A DNA stretch of 64,000 nt from Scleromatobacter sp964418745 (lineage in GTDB: Bacteria > Pseudomonadota > Gammaproteobacteria > Burkholderiales > Burkholderiaceae_C). This document shows, in pieces, positions 34,226 to 43,225 of this stretch. Each line of letters opens with the position of its first letter. The stretch's first letter is position 1. The stretch is taken from NCBI GenBank assembly GCA_964418745.1, contig CAYQMX010000005.1, positions 124,001 to 188,000 of the forward strand, in the 5' to 3' direction. The notes below the pieces were generated by a model that saw only the letters and a program-made list of their open reading frames with translations, was not told the DNA's origin and ran no database searches. The position numbers and the translations under genes are program-made.

Positions 34226-35236
34226 TCACTTGGAAATCGGCACGATGCTGGCGGGCAAGGCCACGCCCAGGCCGAGCTGGCGCGCGCGCGCCAGCAGCAT
34301 CTCGGCGACGGCGATGTCCTGCAGCGCCGAGCCGACGGACTTGTAGAGCACGATGTCGGCGGGGCCGCGCCGCGGCGCGATGCGGCCGGCCACGAGGTCG
34401 CCCAGGGACACCAGCTTGGCCGCGAGGTCCACGCCCGCCTTCGCGGCGGCGATCGCATCGCCGGTGTCGTGCGCCACTTCCTCGGGCATGTCGGCCACGA
34501 TGCAGGCGGCGCGCGCGATCGTCACCTCGTCGACCTCGCGCTGCTCGGGCAGCGTCGACCCCAGCGAGACCACGGTGCAGCCGTCCGGCAGCCAGGCGCC
34601 TCGCAGCACGGGTGATTCGTCCCTGCTGCGCGCCGCACAGAGCACGACGTCCGCGTCCTGCACGGCGCTCTGCGGCGTGGTGACCGCCGCGATCTCCAAC
34701 CCGGGCCGGAAGCCTTCGGCAAAGCGGTCGCGGCTGGCCGGAGTGGGGCTGAAGACGCGCACCGCCTGCAGCGTGCGCAGGGCCGCCAGGCATTCGAGCG
34801 CGTTGCGCGCCTCGAAGCCCGAGCCGATGACACCCACCGTGAGCGGGCGGCGCGGCGCCAGCCGATCGACGGCCAGCGCGGCGGTGGCCGCGGTGCGCAG
34901 CCCGGTGACGCGGTTGCCGTCGATGAGGGCCGACAAGGCCATCGTGTCCTGGTCGAACAGCGAGATCAGGTAGCTCGCACGCCGCGCGCGCGGCGACGCG
35001 GCGATCAGCTTGCAGCCCATCGTGGCGCCGGACGGCGATACGGCGGTCAGGCTGCGCAGCCAGATGCCGTCGCCGCGCGCCATCGAGCGCGGCGGCACCA
35101 TCGCGGGCTCGACGTCGGCTGCATAGGCGGCGGCCAGCGCGGCGACGGCGCTGCGCCAATCGGCCAGCGTGGCCACGTCGGCGTCGGAAATGAACAGGGT
35201 GGACGCGCCGGGGGGGCTGGCAGGGGTGTCGGACAT
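34226..35236 (-). CDS. Ornithine cyclodeaminase/mu-crystallin family protein
   Basis: The protein has 336 residues. K76 (GCKLIA) matches the catalytic or substrate-binding lysine of the family, and the NAD(P) site is VGVIGSGFEARNAL (134-147). Members include ornithine cyclodeaminases, pyrroline-2-carboxylate reductases and ketimine reductases. The neighbouring DHDPS-family and aldehyde dehydrogenase genes favour an imine-reductase role, but this is inference. The start codon lies inside an inverted repeat and has no obvious Shine-Dalgarno sequence, which suggests unusual translational or transcriptional control. A LysR gene precedes it on the same strand. Confidence 0.85.
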   Translation of the reverse strand: MSDTPASPPGASTLFISDADVATLADWRSAVAALAAAYAADVEPAMVPPRSMARGDGIWLRSLTAVSPSGATMGCKLIAASPRARRASYLISLFDQDTMALSALIDGNRVTGLRTAATAALAVDRLAPRRPLTVGVIGSGFEARNALECLAALRTLQAVRVFSPTPASRDRFAEGFRPGLEIAAVTTPQSAVQDADVVLCAARSRDESPVLRGAWLPDGCTVVSLGSTLPEQREVDEVTIARAACIVADMPEEVAHDTGDAIAAAKAGVDLAAKLVSLGDLVAGRIAPRRGPADIVLYKSVGSALQDIAVAEMLLARARQLGLGVALPASIVPISK

Positions 35237-35270
35237 GGTGCGTGGGACTCGGTAAAGGAGTACGCACCAT
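35235..35270. promoter_or_regulatory. Inverted repeat across the cyclodeaminase start codon
   Basis: ATGGTGCGT (35235-35243) and ACGCACCAT (35262-35270) are perfect 9-bp arms with an 18-base spacer. On the mRNA the start AUG falls inside the downstream arm. It may be a LysR-type operator or an mRNA hairpin that hides the start site. Confidence 0.5.
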
Positions 35271-35352
35271 AGGGGCGAATGCGCCGCACCGGCAGTGCCG
35301 GAGGTCGATAGCAGCCTTGCAGGATCTCGATGGCCGGGCGCGCCGGGGCCGT

Positions 35353-36312
35353 TCAGGCCTGGTCCGGGACGGCTGCGAGCGCACAGACCAGCGCCATCAC
35401 CTCGCGCGTAGCGCGCGTGTGCGGGCGGCGCGGCGACTCGGCCAGCACGACGAAGCGCTCCAGTTCAGGCTGCACGATGCGCGCCGCCGCGAGTCGGGCG
35501 TCGCGCATGCCCGCGGCGAACGAGGCGATGGCGTAGCCGGCACCGGCCGCCGCCACCTCGTACTGCAGTTGCACCGAGTCGGCCTCGCTCGCGACCAGCA
35601 ACTGCAGGCCGTGCTCGGCCGCCAGGCGGTCCATCCGCGCACGCAGCAGGTGCGGTCGCGCCGGCAGCACCAGCGGCAGCCTCGACAGGCGTGCCAGCTC
35701 GATCTGCCCCCCGGCGAGCAGCGCGTCGCCCCGCGGGCCGATCAGGTGCAGCGGCACGCGCGCGATCAGCCGCTCGTCGCGCACGCTGGCAGCGTCCTCG
35801 CGCAGCACGACGGCCATGTCGAGCCGGCCCTCGCGCAACTGCTCCTCGAGCTGTGCGCTCGCGCCTTCGACCAGGTGAAGGCGCACGCCGGGCATGCGCT
35901 CGCGCACCGCCAGCGCCAACGGCCCGGCGAAGCGACGCACCGCCGACGGCAGCAGCCCCAGCTGCACATCGCCCATCGGCTGGCCGCTCGCGCCGCGCAT
36001 GTCCTCGACCAGCGCGTCGGCATCGGCAACAAGACGCGCCACGCGCGGCAGCAACTGGATTGCGAATTCGGTGGGCTGCACGCCGCGGCCGGTGCGAACG
36101 AAGAACCGTTCGCCGCACTCGCGTTCGAGTTGGGTGACGGTCCGGCTGACCATGGACTGCGGCTTCGAGAGGACGAGCGCCGCCTTGCTCAGGCTGCCGG
36201 CGCCGGCCACGCACAGCAATACCCGCCAGCGGGGGTCGACGACGGCCGGGTACGGCCTGACGTCGGGAATCGTCGCTGGAGGGACGTGGGATCGGCGCGG
36301 TTCGGCACTCAT
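35353..36312 (-). CDS. LysR-family regulator
   Basis: The protein has 319 residues with a 25-residue leader before the helix-turn-helix (WRVLLCVAGAGSLSKAALVL, then SKPQSMVSRTVTQLE). The effector domain runs from about 110 to the end. It is encoded upstream of, and on the same strand as, the cyclodeaminase, DHDPS-family and aldehyde dehydrogenase genes, 116 bases away. It most likely controls them, with the inverted repeat at 35235-35270 as a candidate site. The inducer is unknown. Confidence 0.88.
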   Translation of the reverse strand: MSAEPRRSHVPPATIPDVRPYPAVVDPRWRVLLCVAGAGSLSKAALVLSKPQSMVSRTVTQLERECGERFFVRTGRGVQPTEFAIQLLPRVARLVADADALVEDMRGASGQPMGDVQLGLLPSAVRRFAGPLALAVRERMPGVRLHLVEGASAQLEEQLREGRLDMAVVLREDAASVRDERLIARVPLHLIGPRGDALLAGGQIELARLSRLPLVLPARPHLLRARMDRLAAEHGLQLLVASEADSVQLQYEVAAAGAGYAIASFAAGMRDARLAAARIVQPELERFVVLAESPRRPHTRATREVMALVCALAAVPDQA

Positions 36313-36575
36313 GGGGGGATCCTACGCGCCGGACCGTGACGGCGCGGTCGTGTCATTGATCTCGCAAGCCCGCCTGGAATCACGGCAATGGCATGATTGG
36401 TGAGAGCGCTGTCGCACGCCTCTGGAGCGGCGATGCCAATCGCTTGCCCTGCGCAGCGTCGACTGCTTGCGGTGCTCCCGTTTCTTCCTCCACCCATCTC
36501 GGACCGTCCCACGTGCAGAAAGTCGAATCGTCGAAATCCAAGGCCCGATTGCAGCAGGGTGACGCGGCTGGATCG
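36313..36575. other. Divergent intergenic region, LysR and TetR genes
   Basis: No gene is supported. The region separates a minus-strand LysR gene from a plus-strand TetR gene and should contain both promoters. The TetR frame stays open upstream to 36393 but shows no TetR-like wording there. Confidence 0.45.
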
Positions 36576-37223
36576 ATGCCCGACGTCTCCCTGGCCCCAA
36601 GACGCCTTCCCCACCAGACACGGGGGCGCGAAACCATGGAGGCCATCCTTCGCGCGGCTGGAAGCGAGATCGAGCGGGAGGGCCTCGATCGACTCACGAC
36701 CAAGCGCATCGCCGCGGCCGCGGGCGTATCGATCGGCGCGCTGTACGAGTATTTCCCCAACAAGGAAGCTATCGTCTTCGCCTTGTTGACGGACTGGCTC
36801 GAACGCGTCTACAAGGTGCTGGACGATCTCCATCCGCAGCGCGGGGGCTGCCAGGACATGCTGACCTATCTGACTCGGCAAATGGACGAGATGGTGGGTC
36901 TCTACGCCGACCAGCCCGGGTTGGGTTCGCTGATCACGGCCATTGCGTCGATGCCGCAGCTGCGCGAAGCCGTGCGCGAACACGACAGTCGAAGTGCGGC
37001 CACGACTGCAAGCGCCTTGACGCATTTCGCGCCTCAGGCCGATCCGATGATCGTCTTGAGCACCGCACGGAGCATCGCCATCTTTGCGCACGAGACGCTG
37101 AGCGAGGCACTGGTCCGCAAGGCGCCCGACGGGCAGGCGTTGATCGAGAACCTCAAGGTGTGCGCGTTCGCCCTGGCGAGCCGGCTGCTGCTGCGCAGTT
37201 CGCACGCGCGTCAGGCGCCTTGA
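36576..37223 (+). CDS. TetR-family regulator
   Basis: From the ATG at 36576 the protein has 215 residues, the normal TetR length; the open frame extends further upstream without support. The helix-turn-helix is at about 25-65 (ILRAAGSEIEREGLDRLTTK, then AGVSIGALYEYFPNKEAIVF). The C-terminal ligand-binding part resembles the TetR_C groups that control efflux or degradation genes. It converges on the amidohydrolase gene with a seven-base gap and may control the amidohydrolase/TonB receptor pair. No ribosome site is strong. Confidence 0.85.
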   Translation: MPDVSLAPRRLPHQTRGRETMEAILRAAGSEIEREGLDRLTTKRIAAAAGVSIGALYEYFPNKEAIVFALLTDWLERVYKVLDDLHPQRGGCQDMLTYLTRQMDEMVGLYADQPGLGSLITAIASMPQLREAVREHDSRSAATTASALTHFAPQADPMIVLSTARSIAIFAHETLSEALVRKAPDGQALIENLKVCAFALASRLLLRSSHARQAP

Positions 37224-37230
37224 CGGGATC

Positions 37231-39102
37231 TCATCGGTCGCGCGCAGGCAGCGGATCTGCGAATGGCCCGGCGGCCATGACCGTGCGGCCTCCGACCATC
37301 GTCAGCAGGACCCTGTTTCTACCGAGGTCCTCGTCGGCGCCTGTCAGGAAGTTCTTGTCGAGCACGATGAGGTCCGCGAGCTTTCCGACCTCGATGGAGC
37401 CGACCTTGCCTTCCATCCGCAATTGATAGGCGGCGTCCAGCGTCGCGGCACGCAGGACGTCGGCGCGCGACATGCCGGGCTCCCCGTTGATGGGCCCCCC
37501 ATAGTCGGCCTGCTGGCTGGCGGGGCTGTTCGGATCTTCCGGGTCGCCCGAACGCGTGACGCCCACCTTCAGCGCGAGGAAGATGTCGTAGGGATCCACC
37601 GGCCAGTCACTGCCGTACGAAATGCGCGCGCCAGCCCTGTGCAGGCTGCCGGACGGCTCCATGCGCGAGAACCGTTCCGGCCCCAGGTGGTGCTCCGTGT
37701 CGCCGATCGAGTAGGCGGCGCGCTGCGCCCATTGGAAGGACATCGTCGCCGTCGTCTCCAGCAAGGAGAACCGCGCATAGTCCGACGTCGCGACGGTCTC
37801 CGCGTGGGCGATGGAGGGCCGGAAGTCGGCCGCGGGCCGGCGGGCGCGAACGCCCTCGATGGCGTCCAGCGCCTGACGCACGGCGCGCTCGCCGGTGGCA
37901 TGGATGTGGACGTCCAGGCCGGCATCGGCGATCTTGTCGAGAATCTCCCGCAGCTTGTCCGGCGGGTAGTACAGCTCGCCGAGATTGGTGCCCGCGACCC
38001 AGTGCGGGTCTGCCGCCGTACCGGAATTGCGGAAGTATGGCGTCAGCAATGCGCCGGTATCGGCAGGGGCGTTGACGACGCCGTCCATGAACAGCTTCAC
38101 GGTGTGCGCGCTCAGGCCGGGCACCGCAGTGGGCGCGCCCTGATCGATCCGTGCGGCCAGGGCCCTTGCGTCGGCGACGATGCGATCGGGATTCGACGCG
38201 GTGTCGCCGTGCGGGAGGAGGATCGCGAAATTGGCGCGCGCGGTCAATTCTCCAGCCTCGTACAAGGCCTTGAACGCCTTGGCCTGGTCCGGCCCGGCCG
38301 CGGCGTCCATGAAGGTCGTCACGCCCTGCTGCCGCAAGGTCGTCAGCGCCAGGCGCGCCTGGGTCAGCATCGCGGCATCGGAGTCCGGCGGGATGGCGGC
38401 CTTCAATTGCCAACCTGCCGCGTCCTCTGCGATGCCCGTGAGTTCGCCGTTCGCGTCGTGGACGAACTTCCCGCCGGCCGGGTCCGGCGTGGTTGGCGTG
38501 ATGCCCGCCATGCGAAGCCCGCGCGAGTTCGTCAGCACACTGTGAAAGTCGCTCGAAGTGACAGCGATCGGGCGCGGCGTGTGCAGGCCATCGAGCAACG
38601 CCCTGGTGGGATCCCCATCTCGCGAGAACGTCGATTGGCGATCCCAGTTGACGGCTTCCAGCCAGGTGTCGGGACCCTTGTCCCTGGTGGCATCCAGGCA
38701 GGCTTGCAGCTTCGAAAGCAACTGCACGTGACCCAGCGACCCGTAGGCCAGGTCGCACTGGAGCAGTGAGCGACCACCCGCCAGCGCGTGCAGATGTGCG
38801 TCGACAAGGCCGGGCATCAGCATGTGGCCACCCAGGTCGACGACCCTGGTGCCCTTGCCGACCCATGGAGCGAGCCCGGCCTCGCTGCCAACATAGATGA
38901 ACTTTCCGTCGCGGATCGCGACGGCCTGCTGGATCGTGTCGCGCGCGTCGATCGTGACGATCGGGCCGTTGCGCAGCACGGTATCGGCCGCCTCCTGTCC
39001 GGGCGCGGCGCAACCGGCCAGGCCCGCGCAGCAGAATGCCGCAAGCAGACTGGTGAGTCCGGCAAGTCGGGCGCCACCGGGTGTAGTCCTCGATGTCTTC
39101 AC
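37231..39102 (-). CDS. Lipoprotein amidohydrolase, YtcJ-like (Amidohydro_3)
   Basis: The GTG at 39102 gives 623 residues. The signal sequence ends in a lipobox (AGLAGC, C31), so the enzyme is predicted to be periplasmic and lipid-anchored. Metal ligands H103 and H105 appear in LVDAHLHALAGG. Later segments (VHIHATGERAVRQALDAI, SYGSDWPVDP) complete the Amidohydro_3/YtcJ pattern. Family members hydrolyse cyclic amides, carbamates or related bonds. It follows the TonB-dependent receptor on the same strand by 31 bases, so the pair may import and process one substrate. A longer open frame into the receptor gene is spurious. Confidence 0.88.
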   Translation of the reverse strand: MKTSRTTPGGARLAGLTSLLAAFCCAGLAGCAAPGQEAADTVLRNGPIVTIDARDTIQQAVAIRDGKFIYVGSEAGLAPWVGKGTRVVDLGGHMLMPGLVDAHLHALAGGRSLLQCDLAYGSLGHVQLLSKLQACLDATRDKGPDTWLEAVNWDRQSTFSRDGDPTRALLDGLHTPRPIAVTSSDFHSVLTNSRGLRMAGITPTTPDPAGGKFVHDANGELTGIAEDAAGWQLKAAIPPDSDAAMLTQARLALTTLRQQGVTTFMDAAAGPDQAKAFKALYEAGELTARANFAILLPHGDTASNPDRIVADARALAARIDQGAPTAVPGLSAHTVKLFMDGVVNAPADTGALLTPYFRNSGTAADPHWVAGTNLGELYYPPDKLREILDKIADAGLDVHIHATGERAVRQALDAIEGVRARRPAADFRPSIAHAETVATSDYARFSLLETTATMSFQWAQRAAYSIGDTEHHLGPERFSRMEPSGSLHRAGARISYGSDWPVDPYDIFLALKVGVTRSGDPEDPNSPASQQADYGGPINGEPGMSRADVLRAATLDAAYQLRMEGKVGSIEVGKLADLIVLDKNFLTGADEDLGRNRVLLTMVGGRTVMAAGPFADPLPARDR

Positions 39103-39133
39103 GTCAGGTCCCGCGCTGAAATGGAAGGTTGCA

Positions 39134-41530
39134 TCAGAAGTCGTACCCGACGGCCGCTCCGGTCGTCCTCGGGGCGAGCGCGGCGTCGATGTACACCGTA
39201 TCGGTGGTGAAGCTGTGGGTTCGTGAAACCGTCGTGCGGACGTTGGCCGCGTTCTTGACGTAGACGGACACGTTCCACGCATCCTTGCGCAGGCCCGTTC
39301 GCAGGTTGAGCAGGCGCACGCCGGGCGCGTTCCTCACCGCGGGGTCGTACGACACGGTGCCTTCCGAGCCGGTGCGGTAGAAGCCGCCGACGAACTGGTA
39401 GTCGGCGCGCGCGAACGCAGCCTCGCCGTGGCTCAGGTGCCAGTCGTACTCCGCCGCGACGGAGGCGGTCCATTTGGGCACGCTGAGCGGGTCGCCCGAC
39501 TTGGCCGTCACCATCGGACCCGCCACGCCCTGGAAGGTTGCCGACTTCGTGTACCTGGCGTCGTCGTAACCCAGGGTTCCCGCGATCAGCAGCTGGCTCG
39601 TCGGCCTGGCCTGGATCTCGAGGTCGAAGCCCTTGCTCGTGGCCGTTGCCATGTTGGTGACGAATCCGAACCCACAGGTGGGCAGCATGACGCTGCCCTG
39701 GATGTCGCTCCAGTTGATCCAGAACAGGCTGCCCGAGACGCTGACGGCGCCATTGGCCAGCTTCTGCTTGTTGCCCAGTTCGTAGCTCCAGACCGAGTCG
39801 GACTTGTAGGTGGACGGGGCGTCGCTCAGGCCGAGCGCCGCCAGCCCCGACGCACAAGTGGCGTTGCCGGCCAAGGATTCATTGGATCCACCGACGCGAA
39901 AGCCCCGCGCCGCTGTCGCATAGATCAGGCTGTCGGGCGTGGCCTGCCAGGACAGTCCGAACTTCGGCGTCACCGGCGTTTCCTTGTCGGCACCCTGGAA
40001 CGGTCCGTTGGGTGCCCCCCACCATCCGCTTTGCGTGTCGGAGTAGCTGAACCGGGTGCGGGTGACGCGCAGCCCGGTCGACATGGTCAGGTGGTCGCTC
40101 AGCTTGTAGCTCGCCTCGCCGAAAGCGGCCGACTCGATTTCCGTCTGCTTGTAGTGTTCGAGATAGCTCTGGGAGCCGGGGGCGATCAAGGTCGGGTCGC
40201 CGAAGAAGTTGGCGTACCAGGTCGACAGCGCGAGCACGTCTTCCGCGATGGATTGCGTCATGCCCTGCTGCATCTTCTGGAGATAGAAGCCGCCAACCCA
40301 TGACAACTTGTCGCTCGCCTTGTCCGTCGAGGTGACCCGGATCTCCTGGTTCCAGTTGTCCTGGGTGTTCTCCGTCGCGGAGGCCGCAGTGAACGTGCCG
40401 TTGGCGTTGAGCGCTTCGCGGCCGACAGTGAAGTTGGAGTAGTCGTCGATCCGATTTTCCGTTCGCCCCAGGTGCGAGGTGATCGACTTGACGTTGAACG
40501 CGTCGAAGTCGTATTCGGCCGTCAGGGAGGCCAATCCGAAGCGGTCGTGGTCTGGCTGCGCGATGTTGCTGTTGTTTCTGTCGACGCCGAGCGCCTCGCG
40601 GAAGACACCGCGATCCTTCTGGTCGGTCTCCTGGTAGTAGAAGGCCGGCGTGATGGTGAGCCGATCCGTCGGGGCGATCTTGACCGCCAGGCGCGCAACC
40701 TTCGACTCCGAAGCGTTGGCATCGCGCGCCACCAGTTGACCGCCTTGCGCAGAATAGCGATCGACGTAGCCACCGTCGCGGCGAGTCCACGCGCTGAGCC
40801 TGAAGCCCACGATGTCGGCCTTCAAAGGCCCGTCGAGGGTTGCGCCAATCTCGTAGTTCGGACTGCCGCCCTGCGTGAACGACACATCGGAGCGGATGCC
40901 CCCGCTGTAGCTTCCGGACAGCTTTGGCGATGACGTGATGAAGCGGATCGCCCCGCCCTCGGAGCTCGATCCATAGAGGGTGCCTTGCGGTCCGCGCAGG
41001 ACTTCCACCCGTTCCAGATCGAAGACCTTGGGGATGGGGCTGCCCGCGCACAACAGGGCGCAACTGGCCATGTTGGAAACCTGGACCGGAACGTCGTCGA
41101 TATAGACGCCTGTCGTGGGTGCGCCGACGTTGGACGTGATTCCGCGGATGGCAATCGTGGACTCGCCGCTGGCGTCGGGCGTACCGACGTTCAATCCGGG
41201 CGTCAGGCGTCCGATGCCGGCCAGGTCCTTGATGCCTTGCTTTTCCAGCATCTCGGTGTTCATCGCGGTGATGCTCATGGGCACCTTGCTCAGCGCCTGT
41301 TCGCGGCGCTGCGCCGTCACGACGACTTCCATGACGCCGGAATTCGAACTCATGGCGTTCGCGCCGGTCTCGGCCGCCGCACCTTGTTCCGGGGCCGCAG
41401 CGGACGCAGCGGGCGAGGCCGCCTGCACGGCGGCGGCGCCGCCACTTGCGCCTTGCGACCACGCTGTGGAGACGCACATGGCTCCGGCGACCAGCGCGAA
41501 GAGGGATGGGCAGCGTTGCTTGACCTTCAT
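39134..41530 (-). CDS. TonB-dependent outer-membrane receptor
   Basis: The protein has 798 residues from the ATG at 41530. The signal peptide ends near TAWS, followed by an Ala/Gly-rich spacer. The plug domain has VVVTAQRREQALSKVPMSI, IRGITSNVGAPTTGVYIDDV and VEVLRGPQGTLYGSSSEGGA, and the chain ends in aromatic-rich strands with a terminal phenylalanine (GYDF). This is the IroE/FyuA-like class abundant in aromatic and terpenoid degraders, for uptake of large substrates powered by TonB. It shares a transcript with the lipoprotein amidohydrolase and is divergent from an MFS carrier. Confidence 0.93.
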   Translation of the reverse strand: MKVKQRCPSLFALVAGAMCVSTAWSQGASGGAAAVQAASPAASAAAPEQGAAAETGANAMSSNSGVMEVVVTAQRREQALSKVPMSITAMNTEMLEKQGIKDLAGIGRLTPGLNVGTPDASGESTIAIRGITSNVGAPTTGVYIDDVPVQVSNMASCALLCAGSPIPKVFDLERVEVLRGPQGTLYGSSSEGGAIRFITSSPKLSGSYSGGIRSDVSFTQGGSPNYEIGATLDGPLKADIVGFRLSAWTRRDGGYVDRYSAQGGQLVARDANASESKVARLAVKIAPTDRLTITPAFYYQETDQKDRGVFREALGVDRNNSNIAQPDHDRFGLASLTAEYDFDAFNVKSITSHLGRTENRIDDYSNFTVGREALNANGTFTAASATENTQDNWNQEIRVTSTDKASDKLSWVGGFYLQKMQQGMTQSIAEDVLALSTWYANFFGDPTLIAPGSQSYLEHYKQTEIESAAFGEASYKLSDHLTMSTGLRVTRTRFSYSDTQSGWWGAPNGPFQGADKETPVTPKFGLSWQATPDSLIYATAARGFRVGGSNESLAGNATCASGLAALGLSDAPSTYKSDSVWSYELGNKQKLANGAVSVSGSLFWINWSDIQGSVMLPTCGFGFVTNMATATSKGFDLEIQARPTSQLLIAGTLGYDDARYTKSATFQGVAGPMVTAKSGDPLSVPKWTASVAAEYDWHLSHGEAAFARADYQFVGGFYRTGSEGTVSYDPAVRNAPGVRLLNLRTGLRKDAWNVSVYVKNAANVRTTVSRTHSFTTDTVYIDAALAPRTTGAAVGYDF

Positions 41531-42016
41531 TTGATCTACCTTCTTGAGCACCCGCCTGAAAGCGGCGGCATGGGCTTCGACTCGGGATGTCGACGTTGAC
41601 GGCGCCTGGCACAGCGCGACAGTTGACCCAGGATAAACCGAACCAACGCTCGGATACAAGCAGAATCTCGTCGGATTTCAAAATTGATTCGCGGCGCACC
41701 GTCGATGCGTGCCCAGGCCATGGAAGCGCACCATTTCCATGCTTCTCGCCCCAATTCCGGTAGCAACCAGCGGCAGCGCGGCGCGCGCGAAGGCGCATTC
41801 GGACGGGCGGCGTACTCGCCCACGGATCGAAGTCTTCAAGCCGATCTTGAAGTCGGTTTCATGAATCCGGGGTCGGCCTGCAGGCGAGGGGGAATTCCGT
41901 CGGACTGGTCCCGGGAGCGAGCCGGCGCACCCGGGACAAGAAGCTCGTGTTGCGGAGGCCGGCCTGGCCTCGGCACAATCGAAGGGCACGAGACTTGCGG
42001 CTCGACCTCCGAAACC
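41531..42016. other. 486-bp divergent region between TonB receptor and MFS genes
   Basis: No gene is supported, although the MFS frame stays open upstream to 41684 through GC bias. The AT-richer stretch at about 41630-41700 (near cggatttcaaaattgatt) is the best place for the receptor promoter. No clear palindrome was found. Confidence 0.4.
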
Positions 42017-43225
42017 ATGCCATCCAATTCACCGATCGACGTTGGCCGAACGCTCTCGATCTGGGCCTATTCGAGCCTGGCGGTGGTGACGCTCGCCATC
42101 GCCCCCGGCCTTGAAACCGCCTTGCGCGGCCAACTGGGGCTGACGACAACCCAGATTGGTTGGATGTTCTTTCTCGAACTGGGCTGCATGGCGCTGGCGT
42201 CCTGGCCCTGCGGCCCCCTGCTCGAACGGCTCGGACCGCGACGGCTGGCGCGCGTCGCGCTTGCGGTGTGGTCTGCCGCCAACCTGCTGTCGATTCCCGC
42301 GCTCTCGCACCAGGAACTGCTCTGCGCTTGCCGGGGCATGGCAGGCGCAGGCGCGGGCGTGATGATGATTCTCGCGCTCGAGGGAGCAAGCCGATCGCCG
42401 CGTCCGCACCGATCGCTGGCGGCCATCGTCGTCGCGCAATTGAGCACCGGCGCCGCACTGCTCGCCCTGCTACCGGCGCTGCTTGCCGCGCACGGGATCG
42501 CCGCGCCGTTCCTGCTCGAAGCGACGGCGGGCCTGAGCCTGCTTGCACTGCCGCCGCCGCTCGACATGCTGCCGATGGCGGGCGGCGGCGCAACCCGCGG
42601 TGACTCCACCGATACCCGCCGGACCGACTGGAGGGTGGTGTCGGTGGCACTTCCATTCAACGCGGCGATCGGCGCGATCTGGAGCTTCGTGCCTGAATTC
42701 GCGCAGCAGGACAGCATGCCCTCCAACCGGGTGGACGATGTCCTCTCGGTCAGCACGCTCCTGGGGATCGCCGCAGCGGCAATGACCGGCCTGGCCTGGC
42801 GCCGCTGGTCCGCACGCCACGGCGCGGCCTTGGCCGTGCTGGGCCTTGTCGCAGGAACCGCAACGATTGCCCTGTGGCATAGCCTCGCGGGATTCCTGGC
42901 CGGCACGCTGTTGCTCTCGTTTGCATGGAACTTCGCCGTTCCCTTCCTGATGGCCCTCGGTACGGCGCGCAGTTCCGGAAGGTCGTCCATGCGCGAGGTC
43001 AACCTGTCATTCGCAGCGGGACTGGCGGTCGGCCCACCGATCGGAGGATGGTTGCTGCAACTCGGCGGCCCGGGTGCCCTGGCCAGCGCATCCGCGCTGG
43101 GATTCGCACTGGTGCTCGTTGCACTGGTTGCGTGGCCACCCGACACGGGCGGACGAGCCGGCGCAGGTCGCGCCGCTTCGCGACTCAATCGGCGCGAACG
43201 GGCAGGCCAGCCCGACGCGTCATGA
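42017..43225 (+). CDS. MFS transporter
   Basis: From the ATG at 42017 the protein has 402 residues and about 12 hydrophobic segments. The first helix starts at SIWAYSSLAVVTLAIAPGLE, and the helix 2-3 loop holds PLLERLGPRRLARVALAV, a typical MFS basic loop. It is divergent from the TonB receptor and converges on vanA, with which it overlaps by six bases at the stop codons. Its substrate cannot be deduced; an aromatic acid carrier fits the setting. Confidence 0.82.
   Translation: MPSNSPIDVGRTLSIWAYSSLAVVTLAIAPGLETALRGQLGLTTTQIGWMFFLELGCMALASWPCGPLLERLGPRRLARVALAVWSAANLLSIPALSHQELLCACRGMAGAGAGVMMILALEGASRSPRPHRSLAAIVVAQLSTGAALLALLPALLAAHGIAAPFLLEATAGLSLLALPPPLDMLPMAGGGATRGDSTDTRRTDWRVVSVALPFNAAIGAIWSFVPEFAQQDSMPSNRVDDVLSVSTLLGIAAAAMTGLAWRRWSARHGAALAVLGLVAGTATIALWHSLAGFLAGTLLLSFAWNFAVPFLMALGTARSSGRSSMREVNLSFAAGLAVGPPIGGWLLQLGGPGALASASALGFALVLVALVAWPPDTGGRAGAGRAASRLNRRERAGQPDAS

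Noticed and set aside
41684..42016. 111-residue N-terminal extension of the MFS carrier
   Set aside because: It lacks hydrophobic segments or similarity; the first membrane helix follows the ATG at 42017.
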